DNA of 64,000 nucleotides. It comes from Macrophomina tecta. Its lineage: Eukaryota > Ascomycota > Dothideomycetes > Botryosphaeriales > Botryosphaeriaceae. The stretch's first letter is position 1. Every line of letters begins with the position of its first letter. Shown in pieces: positions 21,503 to 32,096 of the stretch. The translations under genes and the position numbers were made by a program. Under the pieces are notes generated by a model. It saw only the letters and a program-made list of their open reading frames with translations, was not told the DNA's origin and searched no databases. The stretch lies in assembly GCA_024180945.1 (NCBI GenBank), contig JAKSGN010000007.1, positions 1,240,001-1,304,000 of the forward strand. Direction: 5' to 3'.

Positions 21503-22785
21503 CTACCGACAAATCTGCAAAGGGACGCGAAGAGTCAAAGAAGCCGCAGAAGCAACGGCAAGCGTCAAATCAAGACGATACATCCGTGACACTAGGCAGG
21601 AGTCGAACGTCGGCACGAGCGCCTTGCTCGCGGGCAGCTGAACGGGTATTGACAGCTTGAGCAAGTAGTAGCTACCACCTTTGTACTCCGACGAGGGCGC
21701 AACTGCATCCACCTTCTGGCCGGCGGCGAGTTGCTGGTGTGCCCGTTCGGGGGAGCACTTCTGCCATCTGGTGCCCGCTACGCGAAGGGAGGTGAGGGCG
21801 ATTGATTCAGAGTAGGACCGCTCCGAGACGTACGAGACCTCGCCTTGCCCAGAAGAGACCACCGGCCCAGTGCGGAAAAGTGTTGTTGCCTGAATTTTCG
21901 TGTGGAGGTTTTCGAGCAGTGGCGGAGAGTCGTCCTGAGACGCGGGATCGAAGCGCACAGTCAGGTTGACTGGGGCTAGAGACCCAGTGTTGTAAAGACC
22001 GCTCCCGATAGCGCGAGGTTGTTGCGTCTCAATGACGAGGCAGCCTGACTTGCCTTTCAGAAGGCCCCGGCTGAGGGTCTTCTCCTGGCGCAGACGGTAC
22101 TCTGAGGTCTTATCGAGGAAGAGCGGTGGCATCTCAGGCAAGTCTGGGACAATGCAGACCCTGCGTGAGGAGTGCTCGAGAGTCTCTTGTCCATCACGCC
22201 TGCCGCGTGCCACCTTGACCTTGATCTCATAAGTGACCGCTGCCATATCAGGTGTAGGATCATCCAGTGATCTTTCTTCGTGTTCGTATGACTGTTGTGC
22301 GCCCGTGGATGGCGGGAGGAGGAGGTGTTGCTCGGAAATGGAGGCTTTTGAGCGGCAGGAACACGAGCCTGGCAAAAGCCGGTCGGGAACGATGAAGTTA
22401 AAAGGGAGGATGTAAGAGCGACGTGCCTGAAACACTGTTGGGGTCTTTAAATGTTCTTCAATAGGCTGTGTAAGATGCAGAAATTCTTTCTTGGTCGTCG
22501 AAATTACGGGGATGGATGGGCCGTCTGCTCGAGTTTGGGATTGTCCTGCAAAACGTGGTCAGTGTGTTCAGTCAGTGCAAGATGTTTGCGCTACCGCGAG
22601 AACGCACCGACGAAACTTATGTCTATGTCGCTGATTAGTACCTCCTCCGATGTTGTGATAACGACTTCTCCCACGACCTCATCTCCGGAAGAAAAGACTC
22701 GGCGGCGCTCTCCGTTGCCTTCGCTCTTGAGCTGGATAACAAAATCCATTTTGGCGGCACTCTCAGGCTTCAGAATGGAAAACAT
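21503..22785 (-). CDS. Arrestin-like protein without PY motifs
   Basis: Spliced model: exon 1 22,608-22,785, intron 22,546-22,607 (62 nt, donor GTGCGT, acceptor TTGCAG), exon 2 21,503-22,545; 406 residues. A second possible donor, GTAGCG, gives the wrong phase. The N-terminus (MDFVIQLKSEG...VFSSGDEVVGEVVITTSE) is an arrestin N-like beta-sandwich and YILPFNFIVPDRLLP is typical of fungal arrestin-fold proteins. The C-terminal half ends in beta-rich segments (LVPTFDSCLVSRMYRLDLTL). No PPxY is seen, so direct binding to a Nedd4-type ligase is not supported. Arrestin-like adaptors generally act in endocytosis or trafficking of membrane proteins; the exact job is unknown. It lies isolated in the border zone. 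Confidence 0.78.
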
Positions 22786-23642
22786 GGTAGAACCGGGTAT
22801 TCCGAGAAGCGATATGGAGCGGGAGTCAGCCGGTGACGCTTGCGAAGCCGACGAGACTTATAAGGGAGTCATAGGGCGCGAGGCGCATGTCATGTCCGCG
22901 ACTTGCCAAGGTTGGGATCTCCGTTGCTCCCGCGTCCACTTAACGTTAGGGATTTCTCGCTTAAACCAGAGTTGCTAGCTACCCAAAACTCCGCCTATAC
23001 TTGACGTAAGGGGCACACTTTCGCATGCCATGACAACAGCAAATTTTCAACGGCCAAGCGCCTATCGGACGCCCGAGGCTATGACAAACGTTTTCCCCAC
23101 GCACTGGGATTTCTGCCCAGACATGGGATGAAGAGTTTCTAGAGGCGTTTCTGAGGGTGACGTCGAAAGTTGCGCTGAGGAAAGCCTGCACGAGCTATAT
23201 GCTCGTCTTATATTGTGGATCCCGCTTACATGGTCGGCAATACCAAGTGGCATGTAGCTTCCGGAAACCGTACATGGTGTAGAAGGTGCTGGTGTGCCGT
23301 CCCACCAACACCCCGGCCAAAGAGTCACTCTTTTGCCGAGGGTGCCCATCCGTATGGAACACTGGCATCCACGTCACACGCGCGCTTTGAGTAATGTCAG
23401 CCATAGCACAAAGCAAGCCAATCATTGCCGCCGGGCATTTTTCTGGAAGCCGTCCACGAGCTACGTGCTTGTCAGCCGCTGCCGCGAATCTTCAAATGCG
23501 AAATGGCCAGCGTGGCGGCGTGAATGCCATGACCTGCTTCACCGAAAGTGCGCGACTACATAAAGCTGGAGTTGTCACGTCGAAAACACCTCGCTCTCGC
23601 ACAATCTCCTAGTGCGCTTCTACAAACTCCGACAGTGAGGCA
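22786..23642. other. Intergenic between divergent arrestin-like and RING genes
   Basis: About 860 bp of normal composition; no convincing gene. It must hold the promoters of both neighbours. Confidence 0.4.
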
Positions 23643-24563
23643 ATGCAGGCCGCCAGTCACCCACAGTATTTCCAAGAAACAAACATGTCTCCAAAGAAGG
23701 ACATCAGCGTCAAACCTCCTAACAAGGCCCCCTTCGACGAACTCTCCCCGAACACCCCTACAGACAGTGACAAACCCCACTCGGGAGAGAGCGATAGCTC
23801 CCTCGACTGGCTCCCCTCCAACCGGCACAGCCCCAACCGCGGCGCCGAGCTGGCCGAAAGCTGCGAGCGCGTGGGGCAGGCGCAGCACGCGTGCGCGACC
23901 GCCTGGCGCACAGTCGCGAACCGGCTGCGGGCCGTCGCCGCGGTGGAGGCGGAGTGTCGGCGGCTGCTGCAGGAGCAGGTCGAGCTGGAGGTCCAGAAAG
24001 CAGAGATGGACGACGACGATGACGACGACGGCCGCGGTGCCCGAAACCTGTCCCGCGACGCCCGGCGGCGCAACCAGGCTGCGCGGTGCGTCAACCTGGC
24101 GAACCTGGGCGTGGTCCTGGGGAAGCTCGCGGAGGCCAGTCTGCGTCCGGGCCTCTCCTTTGGCGGAGAAGAGCCGTTGGTCGGCGACCTGGAGCGGTAC
24201 GTCTCCTTCCTGTTGCGTTTCCAGCGGGGGCTCCGGCGCGAGCTCTGCCGTGAGGGTATGTTTCGGTGGTTGGTGAATGCTTATGAATGCAGCTCCGAGG
24301 GCTGTCCGCCTTCCTTTGCGGAGATGGGCGATGCTGCGGCGGCCTATGCTACTAGGAGGATATGCATTATTTGCCGCGACAACGTGCCTTTCAGTGCGAC
24401 ACCTCGGCCGGTGGAGCATAATACCCCAGTCGTGTTATCACACTGTTGCAGAAAGGTCTTTCATAGAACTTGTTTGGAAGCCTCCAGAGAGTGCGGGCAT
24501 AGATCTCACTGCCCGTATTGTCATCGTGGCGAAGGCTACACTTCCGAGACCAGCAAGGCGTAG
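23643..24563 (+). CDS. RING-finger protein (putative E3 ubiquitin ligase)
   Basis: An intronless frame of 306 residues (ATG at 23,643; a second ATG at 23,685 is possible). The N-terminal ~60 residues are Ser/Pro-rich, followed by a helical region with an Arg/Glu-rich coiled coil (about 75-120) that runs into seven consecutive Asp. The C-terminus is a RING-type domain: CIIC, then HCCRKVFHRTC, then CPYC with a preceding Cys/His pair. RING domains recruit ubiquitin-conjugating enzymes; substrate unknown. It differs from the decayed gene at 18,129 outside the RING, but both share the HCC-x4-H spacing. No close relatives are recognised, so it may be lineage-specific. Confidence 0.7.
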   Translation: MQAASHPQYFQETNMSPKKDISVKPPNKAPFDELSPNTPTDSDKPHSGESDSSLDWLPSNRHSPNRGAELAESCERVGQAQHACATAWRTVANRLRAVAAVEAECRRLLQEQVELEVQKAEMDDDDDDDGRGARNLSRDARRRNQAARCVNLANLGVVLGKLAEASLRPGLSFGGEEPLVGDLERYVSFLLRFQRGLRRELCREGMFRWLVNAYECSSEGCPPSFAEMGDAAAAYATRRICIICRDNVPFSATPRPVEHNTPVVLSHCCRKVFHRTCLEASRECGHRSHCPYCHRGEGYTSETSKA

Positions 24564-24730
24564 GTGATTCTATTAGGCCAATCCAAATACATGATAGTTT
24601 TGAAGTACGGAGAGCCACACGTAGTATTTACCCAAAATGCAAGCTCTAATTGGACTTAGTCCCACCTCAGAAGTGTACATAGTCTCTGCTAGTTGAGCCC
24701 CTTAGAGGGACAATCTATTGGGGAAGAAAC

Positions 24731-24992
24731 AACATGCACACTCTTAGCGTGCAATATAGAACTTTATATACTTACGTTATAATCTAAATTCCTAGCTAAT
24801 TCTTTTTAACTACCCTTATTCTTTTAATTCTAAAGAAGACGCTAAATTTCTATATCTAAGTTAGCTATTTATATATTGCTACGTTATAGTAGAGATATTT
24901 AAGAAAAGATCATATTTCTTAGTAAAATAGGTGTATATTTCGCTACGTAAGTGGGCAAAAGTGTTATATTACACGCTAAGAGTGTGCATGTT
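24731..24992. mobile_element. MITE-like element with ~27-bp terminal inverted repeats
   Basis: Starts AACATGCACACTCTTAGCG and ends with its reverse complement CGCTAAGAGTGTGCATGTT. The 27-bp repeats differ by one RIP-type G/A, and an ACTTACGT block is conserved further inside both arms. The 262-bp element is AT-rich inside a GC-normal stretch and has no ORF. No clear target duplication is seen, so the superfamily is open. Confidence 0.7.
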
Positions 24993-25489
24993 ATATTATC
25001 CCGTAATCCATTGTGGCTTTAACAGAGAGCAGGCACACTTGTAGCAGCGAGGTCCAGCATGTAGAGTATCTAGTATATGGAGTCCTCTGGAAATTGTAGG
25101 GACAACATAGCTCAAACATTGTCCCCCACGAGTTAACCGTTTCCGCAAACTCATCGAGCATCCTACGTTACCGCGCTTCGCAGTACACTTATTGATGGAA
25201 TCCAAGCTGGCAGTACGAGATAGTTGGCAGCAGCAGCCCTGTTCATTTCCTCACAAATACCATCATCGGAAGATGCGAGGGCTCCTCAGCCCACCCATAT
25301 GGTAGCAATGTCAAGCGGCAGACCACACAAGGCTCGTGAGTCAGGAGAAATATATTTTCCTTTGCATCATCTATAATCCGGTCAGCAAGACACCCGCTCA
25401 CTGCCATCAAAGCGCCTGCCGCACGCAGTCGGCAGCCCGTCATAAGAAGCGAAAACGCAAGTCCCAGCCACATAAACCTCCTTCACTCG
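24993..25489. other. Intergenic, nothing recognised
   Basis: No gene seen; the last part is probably the 3' untranslated region of the mannosidase gene. Confidence 0.4.
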
Positions 25490-28101
25490 CTAAAACTCCA
25501 CAACCTTTCCCTCGGGCCAGAAATCCATCGCCATGGGGTGTCTCGGCGCGATCTTCGGGGCACTCCTCTTCAAGGCCGCCCTCCTGCTCCCCGCCGCGGT
25601 CGCCGCGCTCGAGTTGAAGCCTTGATATTCGCTCAAACTGGGCGGCAGATCCTCGACGCGGGTGCCCCACGCGCTCTCGTTCCTGCCGAGCGTGAGCACG
25701 AGCTCCTTGCCCTCTGTGAAAAAGGAGTGGTCGATCCAGTTCTTCGTGTACGGCTCGCCGTCGAGCGTCGCGCTCTGGATATAAATCGCCTCGTAACTGG
25801 GATCGAAGTTGACGTTGCGGATGGTGGCGGTGCGGTTGGTCAGCGGGTGGGTGATGTTGACCGACTCGAAGTAAGGGGGGATGATGAAGTACACATCCTG
25901 GCCCGGGTTGGGGAAGAGACCCATCATGGAGAAGGCGACGAAGGCCCCCATGGTCCCGCTGTCGTCGTTGCCGGGCAGGCCGTCGAACGTGGTGCCGAAG
26001 AAGCCCGGGATGTAGTAGTGGCTGCGGCGGGCCGAAAGTGCGGGCCGTCCTGCGTAATGGTACTGGAAGACGGTAAGGAAAGAGGGCTCGTTACCGATGT
26101 ACGTGATGTTGCGGTCATGTAGATACTCGAGCCGGCGCACGAACTCAGCGGGCCCGCCAAAGGCAGTGATGAGTGCAGCTTGGTCGTGAGGGACGTAGTA
26201 GCTGTATTCCCAGATGGAGGATTCGAACGTCTCGCCAGCAGTGTTCTGCAGGCTGCAGACGCTGTTGGGAAAGGGGTCGATGTTGCTGCACCGCAGCGGG
26301 TCCTGGAAGCCCCAGGTGCCGTTGAGGTAGCGCGGTTGGAAGAATCCGACGAAGCCAGTATCAGTGCCGTTCAGGAAGGAAGTCTGATTAACCTTAAAGA
26401 GGTTCTGCCAGTTGCCGCTGCGTTCCTGGTACTTCTCCACATCGGCTTCCAGGTTGCCAATCCTACCGGCAAGTTCCGAGATAGTGAAGTCGTTGTACGA
26501 GTATTCAAGAGTGCGAGAGACACTCCGGGTCATGGTACCAAATCCCTTGTAGTCGAAGTCCTCCACCGGAATATAGCCCAGTGACTTCCAGCTATCGAGC
26601 CCACCGCGGCCTTGGCAGCACCAGTCGTAGGGTTCGACTTCTGCATCCTTCACGACAGCGGCGTAGCCGTCTTCCCAATTAATTCCATCTCTCACGCCCT
26701 TCAAGTACACATCGGCAAGAATTACGTCGGCGTTGGATCCGCCTTGCGTGTAGCCCTTGTTCAGGGTCATGCGGCAGTCTGGAAGCCAACCAACATTCCT
26801 GTATGTGTCAATGAGAGATCGAACCATCCTGGAGACTGCTTCGGGATCCACGATTGTCAAAAACGGCATCTGGGAGCGGAAAAGATCCCAGATGCAGTAG
26901 AACGAGTCAAAGTACGGCTCGTCACTCTGCCACAACGGGTTCTCTCCAGTGTAATCCTGAGGGTTGACGAAGGCGCGGTAGATACCACTGTAAAAGTTGA
27001 CGAGCAAGTCCCGATCGACGCCGTTTGTTGATGCCTGGATGGGGCTGAGCTTCTGTCTCCACTGTTGGACCGCCTCAGTCTGCACGCGCTCGAAGTTGAA
27101 ATCCGGAATCTCGGACTCGGCGTTACTGCAAGCTTGCTGCTCGCTGATGAGGCTGACGCCCACGCGGGCAAGAACACCGTTCTCGCCGGGGCCATCAAAT
27201 CGGGTGAAACCGCCGCCAGGAAGAGGATATCCGTTGATGGAGCGCGAAATGGTGAGGTTCTTGACATCGGCACTGGCCCGGCTGTTGACAAAGATTCCAT
27301 TATCGCGAATGTTGGAACCCTGGAAATCCGCGCAGAAATACGCTACGTAGTTGCCCTGTCCGAAACTGGGATTGAACCGAGCATTTCCAGACATCCTTCC
27401 GGTGTCGCCATCAACGGTGATGGTTCCGTTATCCTGGCGGGAATCTGAGAGGTCGGTCAGATCCAAAAGGATCAGGGGGCTCCCGTCCGTATCAGAAGGG
27501 AAATTGAACCTGAAAAGATTGGTGTGCTGAGCGGAAGTCATCTCGACATTCACACCGCTGTTCAGAGTCAGGCTGAAGTAGCCGGGACTGGCTTGCAGCG
27601 ACTCGTTCCGGTACCGAGTCCGCCGAGCTCTCTTGGGGAAGACGCAGTTGTTGACATCGTCGCCACGGCAGCTGGGGTAAGGGAAAAGGGCGAAGAGTCC
27701 AAGAGAAGGGCTCCCTCCTGTTCCGGAATCGTGCATCTGGCTGAAGCCGGTGATGTTGGCACCATCAGTCGTGAAGCCACCCTGGTTACTCTGGGAATCC
27801 GTGTCCGCCACGGCTTTGGCCTGCGAGGCAGCTTAGCATTCAGTCGTTTTGTACGACAGTATGTGTTCCTGCCAGGTTTGCAGTGAGTATGGACATACCA
27901 TTCCGTAAGGAAGGCCTGCGCCAGAGAAGACATTTCCTGGTCGTTGTTTCAGCGCATGATCCCTGCCCAGATACTTCGAAACGCACCGCCGTTGCTGCTG
28001 CCAATCAGCTGATCGACATACTGCAGAGCATCGAACTGAGCGTGCACCGGAGAGGTACAGAGGCCAGCCAGCAAGAGAGCGGGTAGATGCTTGAGGCCCA
28101 T
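25490..28101 (-). CDS. Secreted GH92 alpha-1,2-mannosidase
   Basis: Spliced model: exons 27,987-28,101, 27,899-27,936 and 25,490-27,820; introns 27,937-27,986 (50 nt) and 27,821-27,898 (78 nt, GTATGT...CAG). The 38-bp middle exon restores the family block GNVFSGAGLPYGM. The product has 827 residues, usual for fungal GH92. It begins with a signal peptide (MGLKHLPALLLAGLCTSPVHA). GH92 landmarks include GGFTTDGANITGFSQMHDSG near the start, WDLFRSQMPF in the middle, and GLPGNDDSGTMGAFVAFSMMG toward the C-terminus, the region with the calcium ligands and catalytic acids. The family removes mannose from N-glycans or mannoproteins in a calcium-dependent inverting reaction. The C-terminal ~40 residues are Ala/Ser/Arg-rich. 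No sugar-use genes lie next to it. Confidence 0.94.
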
Positions 28102-29461
28102 GGTCAAAGAGAAGAAGAAACGAGCGAATTCAGAGACGACGCGACAGAGGGCGACGAACCTACAGCAGCAAGCAGCCGACACGGGGCGCGGGGCGAGATA
28201 TACATGAGTCCAGGGAACAAGGCGTGATCATCCGTCACCCGCATCGACAGGGTCACAACATGAGCCTAATGACGCGCCGAGGCGGCTCGCGGCCATGCCC
28301 GTTGGGGACAAGAGATTGCTGCAAAAGCATAATTGCGCATGGTCAGCAGTGGTGGGCAGAGAATTGGAAGAGGAAGGTCCATCAGTCATGGGGCCATCGC
28401 TGCTGGTGGCGGCAGATAAGCTTTTGGGCGGCCTATGAGGGCGGCGGCGTCTGGGGTAGCAGCCGGAAACACCAAAGGCGCGGAAAGGGGCATCCATGGG
28501 GTCCAAGCGCAGACGAAATTGCAGGTTCGAAGAAGCTCATGGTACTCGGAGCGGCCGGAAAGACAAATGCGCCCAGGAGCGGAGACGGAGCGAGCTTGCT
28601 GCGCGAATAATTTGGTGCGGAGCGGACCCAGGGGAAGGGTGGATGGACGAAGAGGTCATTTGCCATGCTTCGTCGATCTTAAACACTGCGTCCACACCGC
28701 ATGCCAAGCCGGGAATCGCTGGCCCTCCGAGATGGCTGCTACTGCAGCACGCGGCCAAACCCTCCTACTGAAGCTTACCTGTTATGCTAGAGTCAGTGTA
28801 AATCGGGCATGCCGCGTTCAAACAACCCCGCACTGCTTCTGCGTCGATCGAAACATCCACGACCTGGTAATGCCATGCGCCGTTTCCTTCTCCCTATTTT
28901 TAGCCTCGCCTGATGCGCCAGGCGTTCGCGCGGAGGACATCGCCGTAGTGATCGATGAACATACTTACCAGAAAGGAGTCTTCTCTTTAGCGTAGTTTCC
29001 TCAGAGGCATCAATCGATTATGCTCATAACCATCGCGGTCAGAGCCGCCACCAAGCCTTCATCTCCTTAACAGGATTCGTAGCCTGGGGGTCATACTGAA
29101 AGAAAGAAAAAGTATGGCTACCTTGATTCTTTTCAGCCACGATGGAGCTGTGAAAGCAACACTTTGCGGGCGAGAAGTCCCTGCAGTGTTTCACGAGGAA
29201 ACCGAGGCTGCTGATGGCCGAGCCTTGGAATGACAAATCAACGTGGAAACGTCAGTGCTGGACCAATGAAGCACAAAACACCTATTTTCATGCATCCCGC
29301 CGCCTGGGATCTTTATTTCGACCTCCCATGCGAAGATAGAGGGCCGTGTTGTCCTGCGCTTGGTGGCATCCACATCTTCGGCTTCGTCCGTCCGACACTG
29401 CTCCTCTTACATCAATCATCGCTCATCTTGAGACTTCCCACCCACCGGCAAGGCGCCCATG
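28102..29461. other. Intergenic, 1.36 kb
   Basis: No gene is supported. Frames here lack splice logic and known domains. The left part is the promoter of the GH92 gene, with a TATATCTC-like box on the minus strand near 28,195. Confidence 0.45.
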
Positions 29462-30531
29462 TCACTCCTCGCACTTGGTTAACAGCCAGTCCAGCTCCGC
29501 CGCCCGCTCGGCCCCAATCAATTCTACCAACTCCTCCGGCTTGAGAAAATCATGGTCCGTATACTCAAACCCCGGAATGACCGTCTAGTCCTTGTCAACG
29601 ACTTGCTACCAAAAAAAAAAGCCACATGCAAGAGGTTTTTAGAGCACTCACCTCACTGATCAAGCACCCCTCGCGACTTTCCTGCCCACCCTCCTCATCC
29701 GCCAACAAGAAGCTCGCCTTATACTTGCCGCCGTCCACGATCCACTGCAGCTTCTCGCCCGCCACGACGTCCTGCCCGACCACGTACGTCTCGATGCGCG
29801 CATCGCCCTTTGCGCGGATACCTTTGTACACCTCATCTGCATGGATGATCACGTACCTCGCGCGACCCTTGTGGAGGGTATGCACCGTGCTGTTGGAAAT
29901 CAGTAAAAGGAAAAAAAAAAAAAAAAAGAACACAAGTAGAAACAAGGCCGACCACTAACCGTCCCTTATTCCGATGAAAGCGGCCCCACCCCCTCCCCTG
30001 CGTCAACAGGTAAAAGATGTTCGTGCTCGCACTCCTCGTCAAAGCCGTCCACAGCGCGCCCTTGGCATCTCCCTTCTGCTCCCCCTCCTCTCCATGCTCC
30101 CTCCCTGCCGCAGAGTCGTCCGTGACCTCGCTGAAGACGTGCTTCGCGCCCAGCGTCGTCATGCCGCTGTCGTACGACGCGTGGAACGGGTTGGCGACGC
30201 GCCGCTGGTCGCGGTCCGTCTCGACGAAGTAGCCGCCCTAAACAATTTTTATAGGGCCCCCATTCAGCACGTTCTCCTCACGCAGCGAGCGCAAAAAAAA
30301 AAAGCAAGCCATTCGGGGCAGTTCAGGAGAGGACAAGACAGAGAAACGGGGTTGTCAGCTCACCTCCGGATGCGGTATCAGCTGCAGAGCGGCGATGACG
30401 GCGCGGGTGCCGGCGGGCTCGTTTGGCTGGACGGCGGCCGGGTCAGGGTCGGTGGGGGCCAGGCGGTCCTCCTTGCGGAGAGGGAAGACCGGGTGGATGG
30501 GCTTGGTGAGGGTGGGGTCGATGAGGGACAT
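29462..30531 (-). CDS. DUF985 / cupin_5 family protein
   Basis: Spliced model: exons 30,364-30,531, 29,960-30,237, 29,652-29,889 and 29,462-29,584; introns of 126, 70 and 67 nt with GTGAGC, GTTAGT and GTGAGT donors; 268 residues. The first junction creates LQLIPHPEGGYFVETDRD, the hallmark opening of this cupin family; STNIFYLLTQGRGWGRFHRN and VIPGFEYTDHDF are the later conserved blocks. An inserted acidic loop (residues about 95-115) separates two of them. The family is a small beta-barrel of unknown biochemical function, sometimes annotated as cupin-like epimerase-related. Two introns contain long A/T runs (15 or more T on the minus strand near 29,912). Confidence 0.9.
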
Positions 30532-32096
30532 CGTGGATGTTGTCGTGGTTGGATCACGGGGTTGTGTCTTGTTCTTGGTGTTCCTTGGTGTAGTCTTGTG
30601 CCTGCCTGGTAGCGAGCCTTTTTTTTTTTTCCACTCACTCAACGTGGGCCGCCACACGATGCTGAGCTGACAGAAATGCAGGAACCAGAGAACTGGAGAA
30701 TTCCGGAGAGGCCGTAGTCTTATGGGAAGCGCGGGGTACGCATGGGGAGCAAACAGGACGATATGACGTGAGATTAGATATGCACGTCAGCCTCACGTGT
30801 TGCCGAGAGAAAAGTCGCTGGCGAGGCAGACGGCACCCGGCCGTTCTGTTCAGCCGTGCATGAGAGGATCGCCAATTGCGCAAGCCATGCTGCTCGAAGA
30901 GAGGGCTCCAGAGAGCTACGAGTACACGCACACGCCAGAGAATTGCACAAGAGAGGGCGTATTTTATGTGGACCGGAACCGCCCAGGCGGGTCCAGGCCG
31001 ATAAGTCCTCTCCAAGCCATGACATTGTTACCAAAAGCTCCAATCCACCTACGCCGTCTATTCTTTTCGGCTTCGAGCCCTCAATCTAAAGGGACGCAAG
31101 ACTCCCGAAGTAACTGTCAATCCGCGGGCATACGAGAATGACTGCGATAGGCTGATGCCCTCTTATTCCAAGCCAGCACCCACGCACAATCTTTCCCAAC
31201 GGCAGGCCTTACGCCTAGCGCTCCGTCTGTGCTTGCCTGTTGCAGCCCTACCAAACATGATTCGTGCAGAGAGATGTTTGTGGAAAGCTCGTCAAAGCAC
31301 ACTATCATTTCATCCATCTAGACTTCAACTTCACCCACCCGACACCCAGTATACAGATAATCGAAAACAGAAAACGATGCATGTACGACCTATGCCCGAT
31401 ATCTTTCCCTCTTTCAACTCTAAAAAAATCAACACCCCGCTAATATGTCGCATCACCGTCACGAATGATCTACCCACCCACCATCCCATGTCTCCCGATG
31501 AACAGCAAAGTTGTGTGAAAGAGAGACGAGAAGATGAAGAACCGGAACGTCTTTAAAAGCTTGCGTCGAACTTTGCATCTCTCATACTTCCATTCTCTCG
31601 CCTTCAAACAAAAAAGAAAACACAACGTAAGTACTCCCCAGGAAACAAAAAAGTAAAAGATCAGCCTATCATACAGATTCAGTAATGGTGCACACCAACC
31701 AGAGTTTCAGCCCGAATGCAAGGACAACCAACAATGGCTCGCTTGCTTTCTGAGTACAAAAGGTATCTCGCCTCCGGAAAATCAGAAGAGCGCGCGGCCC
31801 AGACCGGAAGGGATCGGATGCAGCGGCGACGGGGGATTAGACAAGATAGCGCGAGGAAAAATCGACAATGCCGGCAACTAGAAGGACGCCGAGTAGTAGC
31901 ACCACGAAACAAAATAACCTCATAGCTCCTACCCATCTTCCAATCCAGCGGCCGTGATAGTCAAAATCCAGTCGCCATGCATTGAGAAAGAGACAAATTC
32001 CAGTTGTAATGATTCGTGGCCCTCCAAACTCAGAACTGCCACCTCTCACAGCCAACGTTGAGGTCACAAGGTAGACGGTCAATGCTCATACTCCTA
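30532..32096. other. Intergenic, 1.56 kb
   Basis: No gene supported. It contains the cupin promoter side and the 3' flank of the Zds1-like gene. A T-run is at about 30,620-30,630. Confidence 0.45.

Noticed and set aside
23548..24419. Long open frames on both strands overlapping the RING gene at 23,643
   Set aside because: Arg/Ala/Pro/Ser-rich shadow frames of GC-rich coding DNA; only the plus frame with Cys/His motifs looks like a protein.
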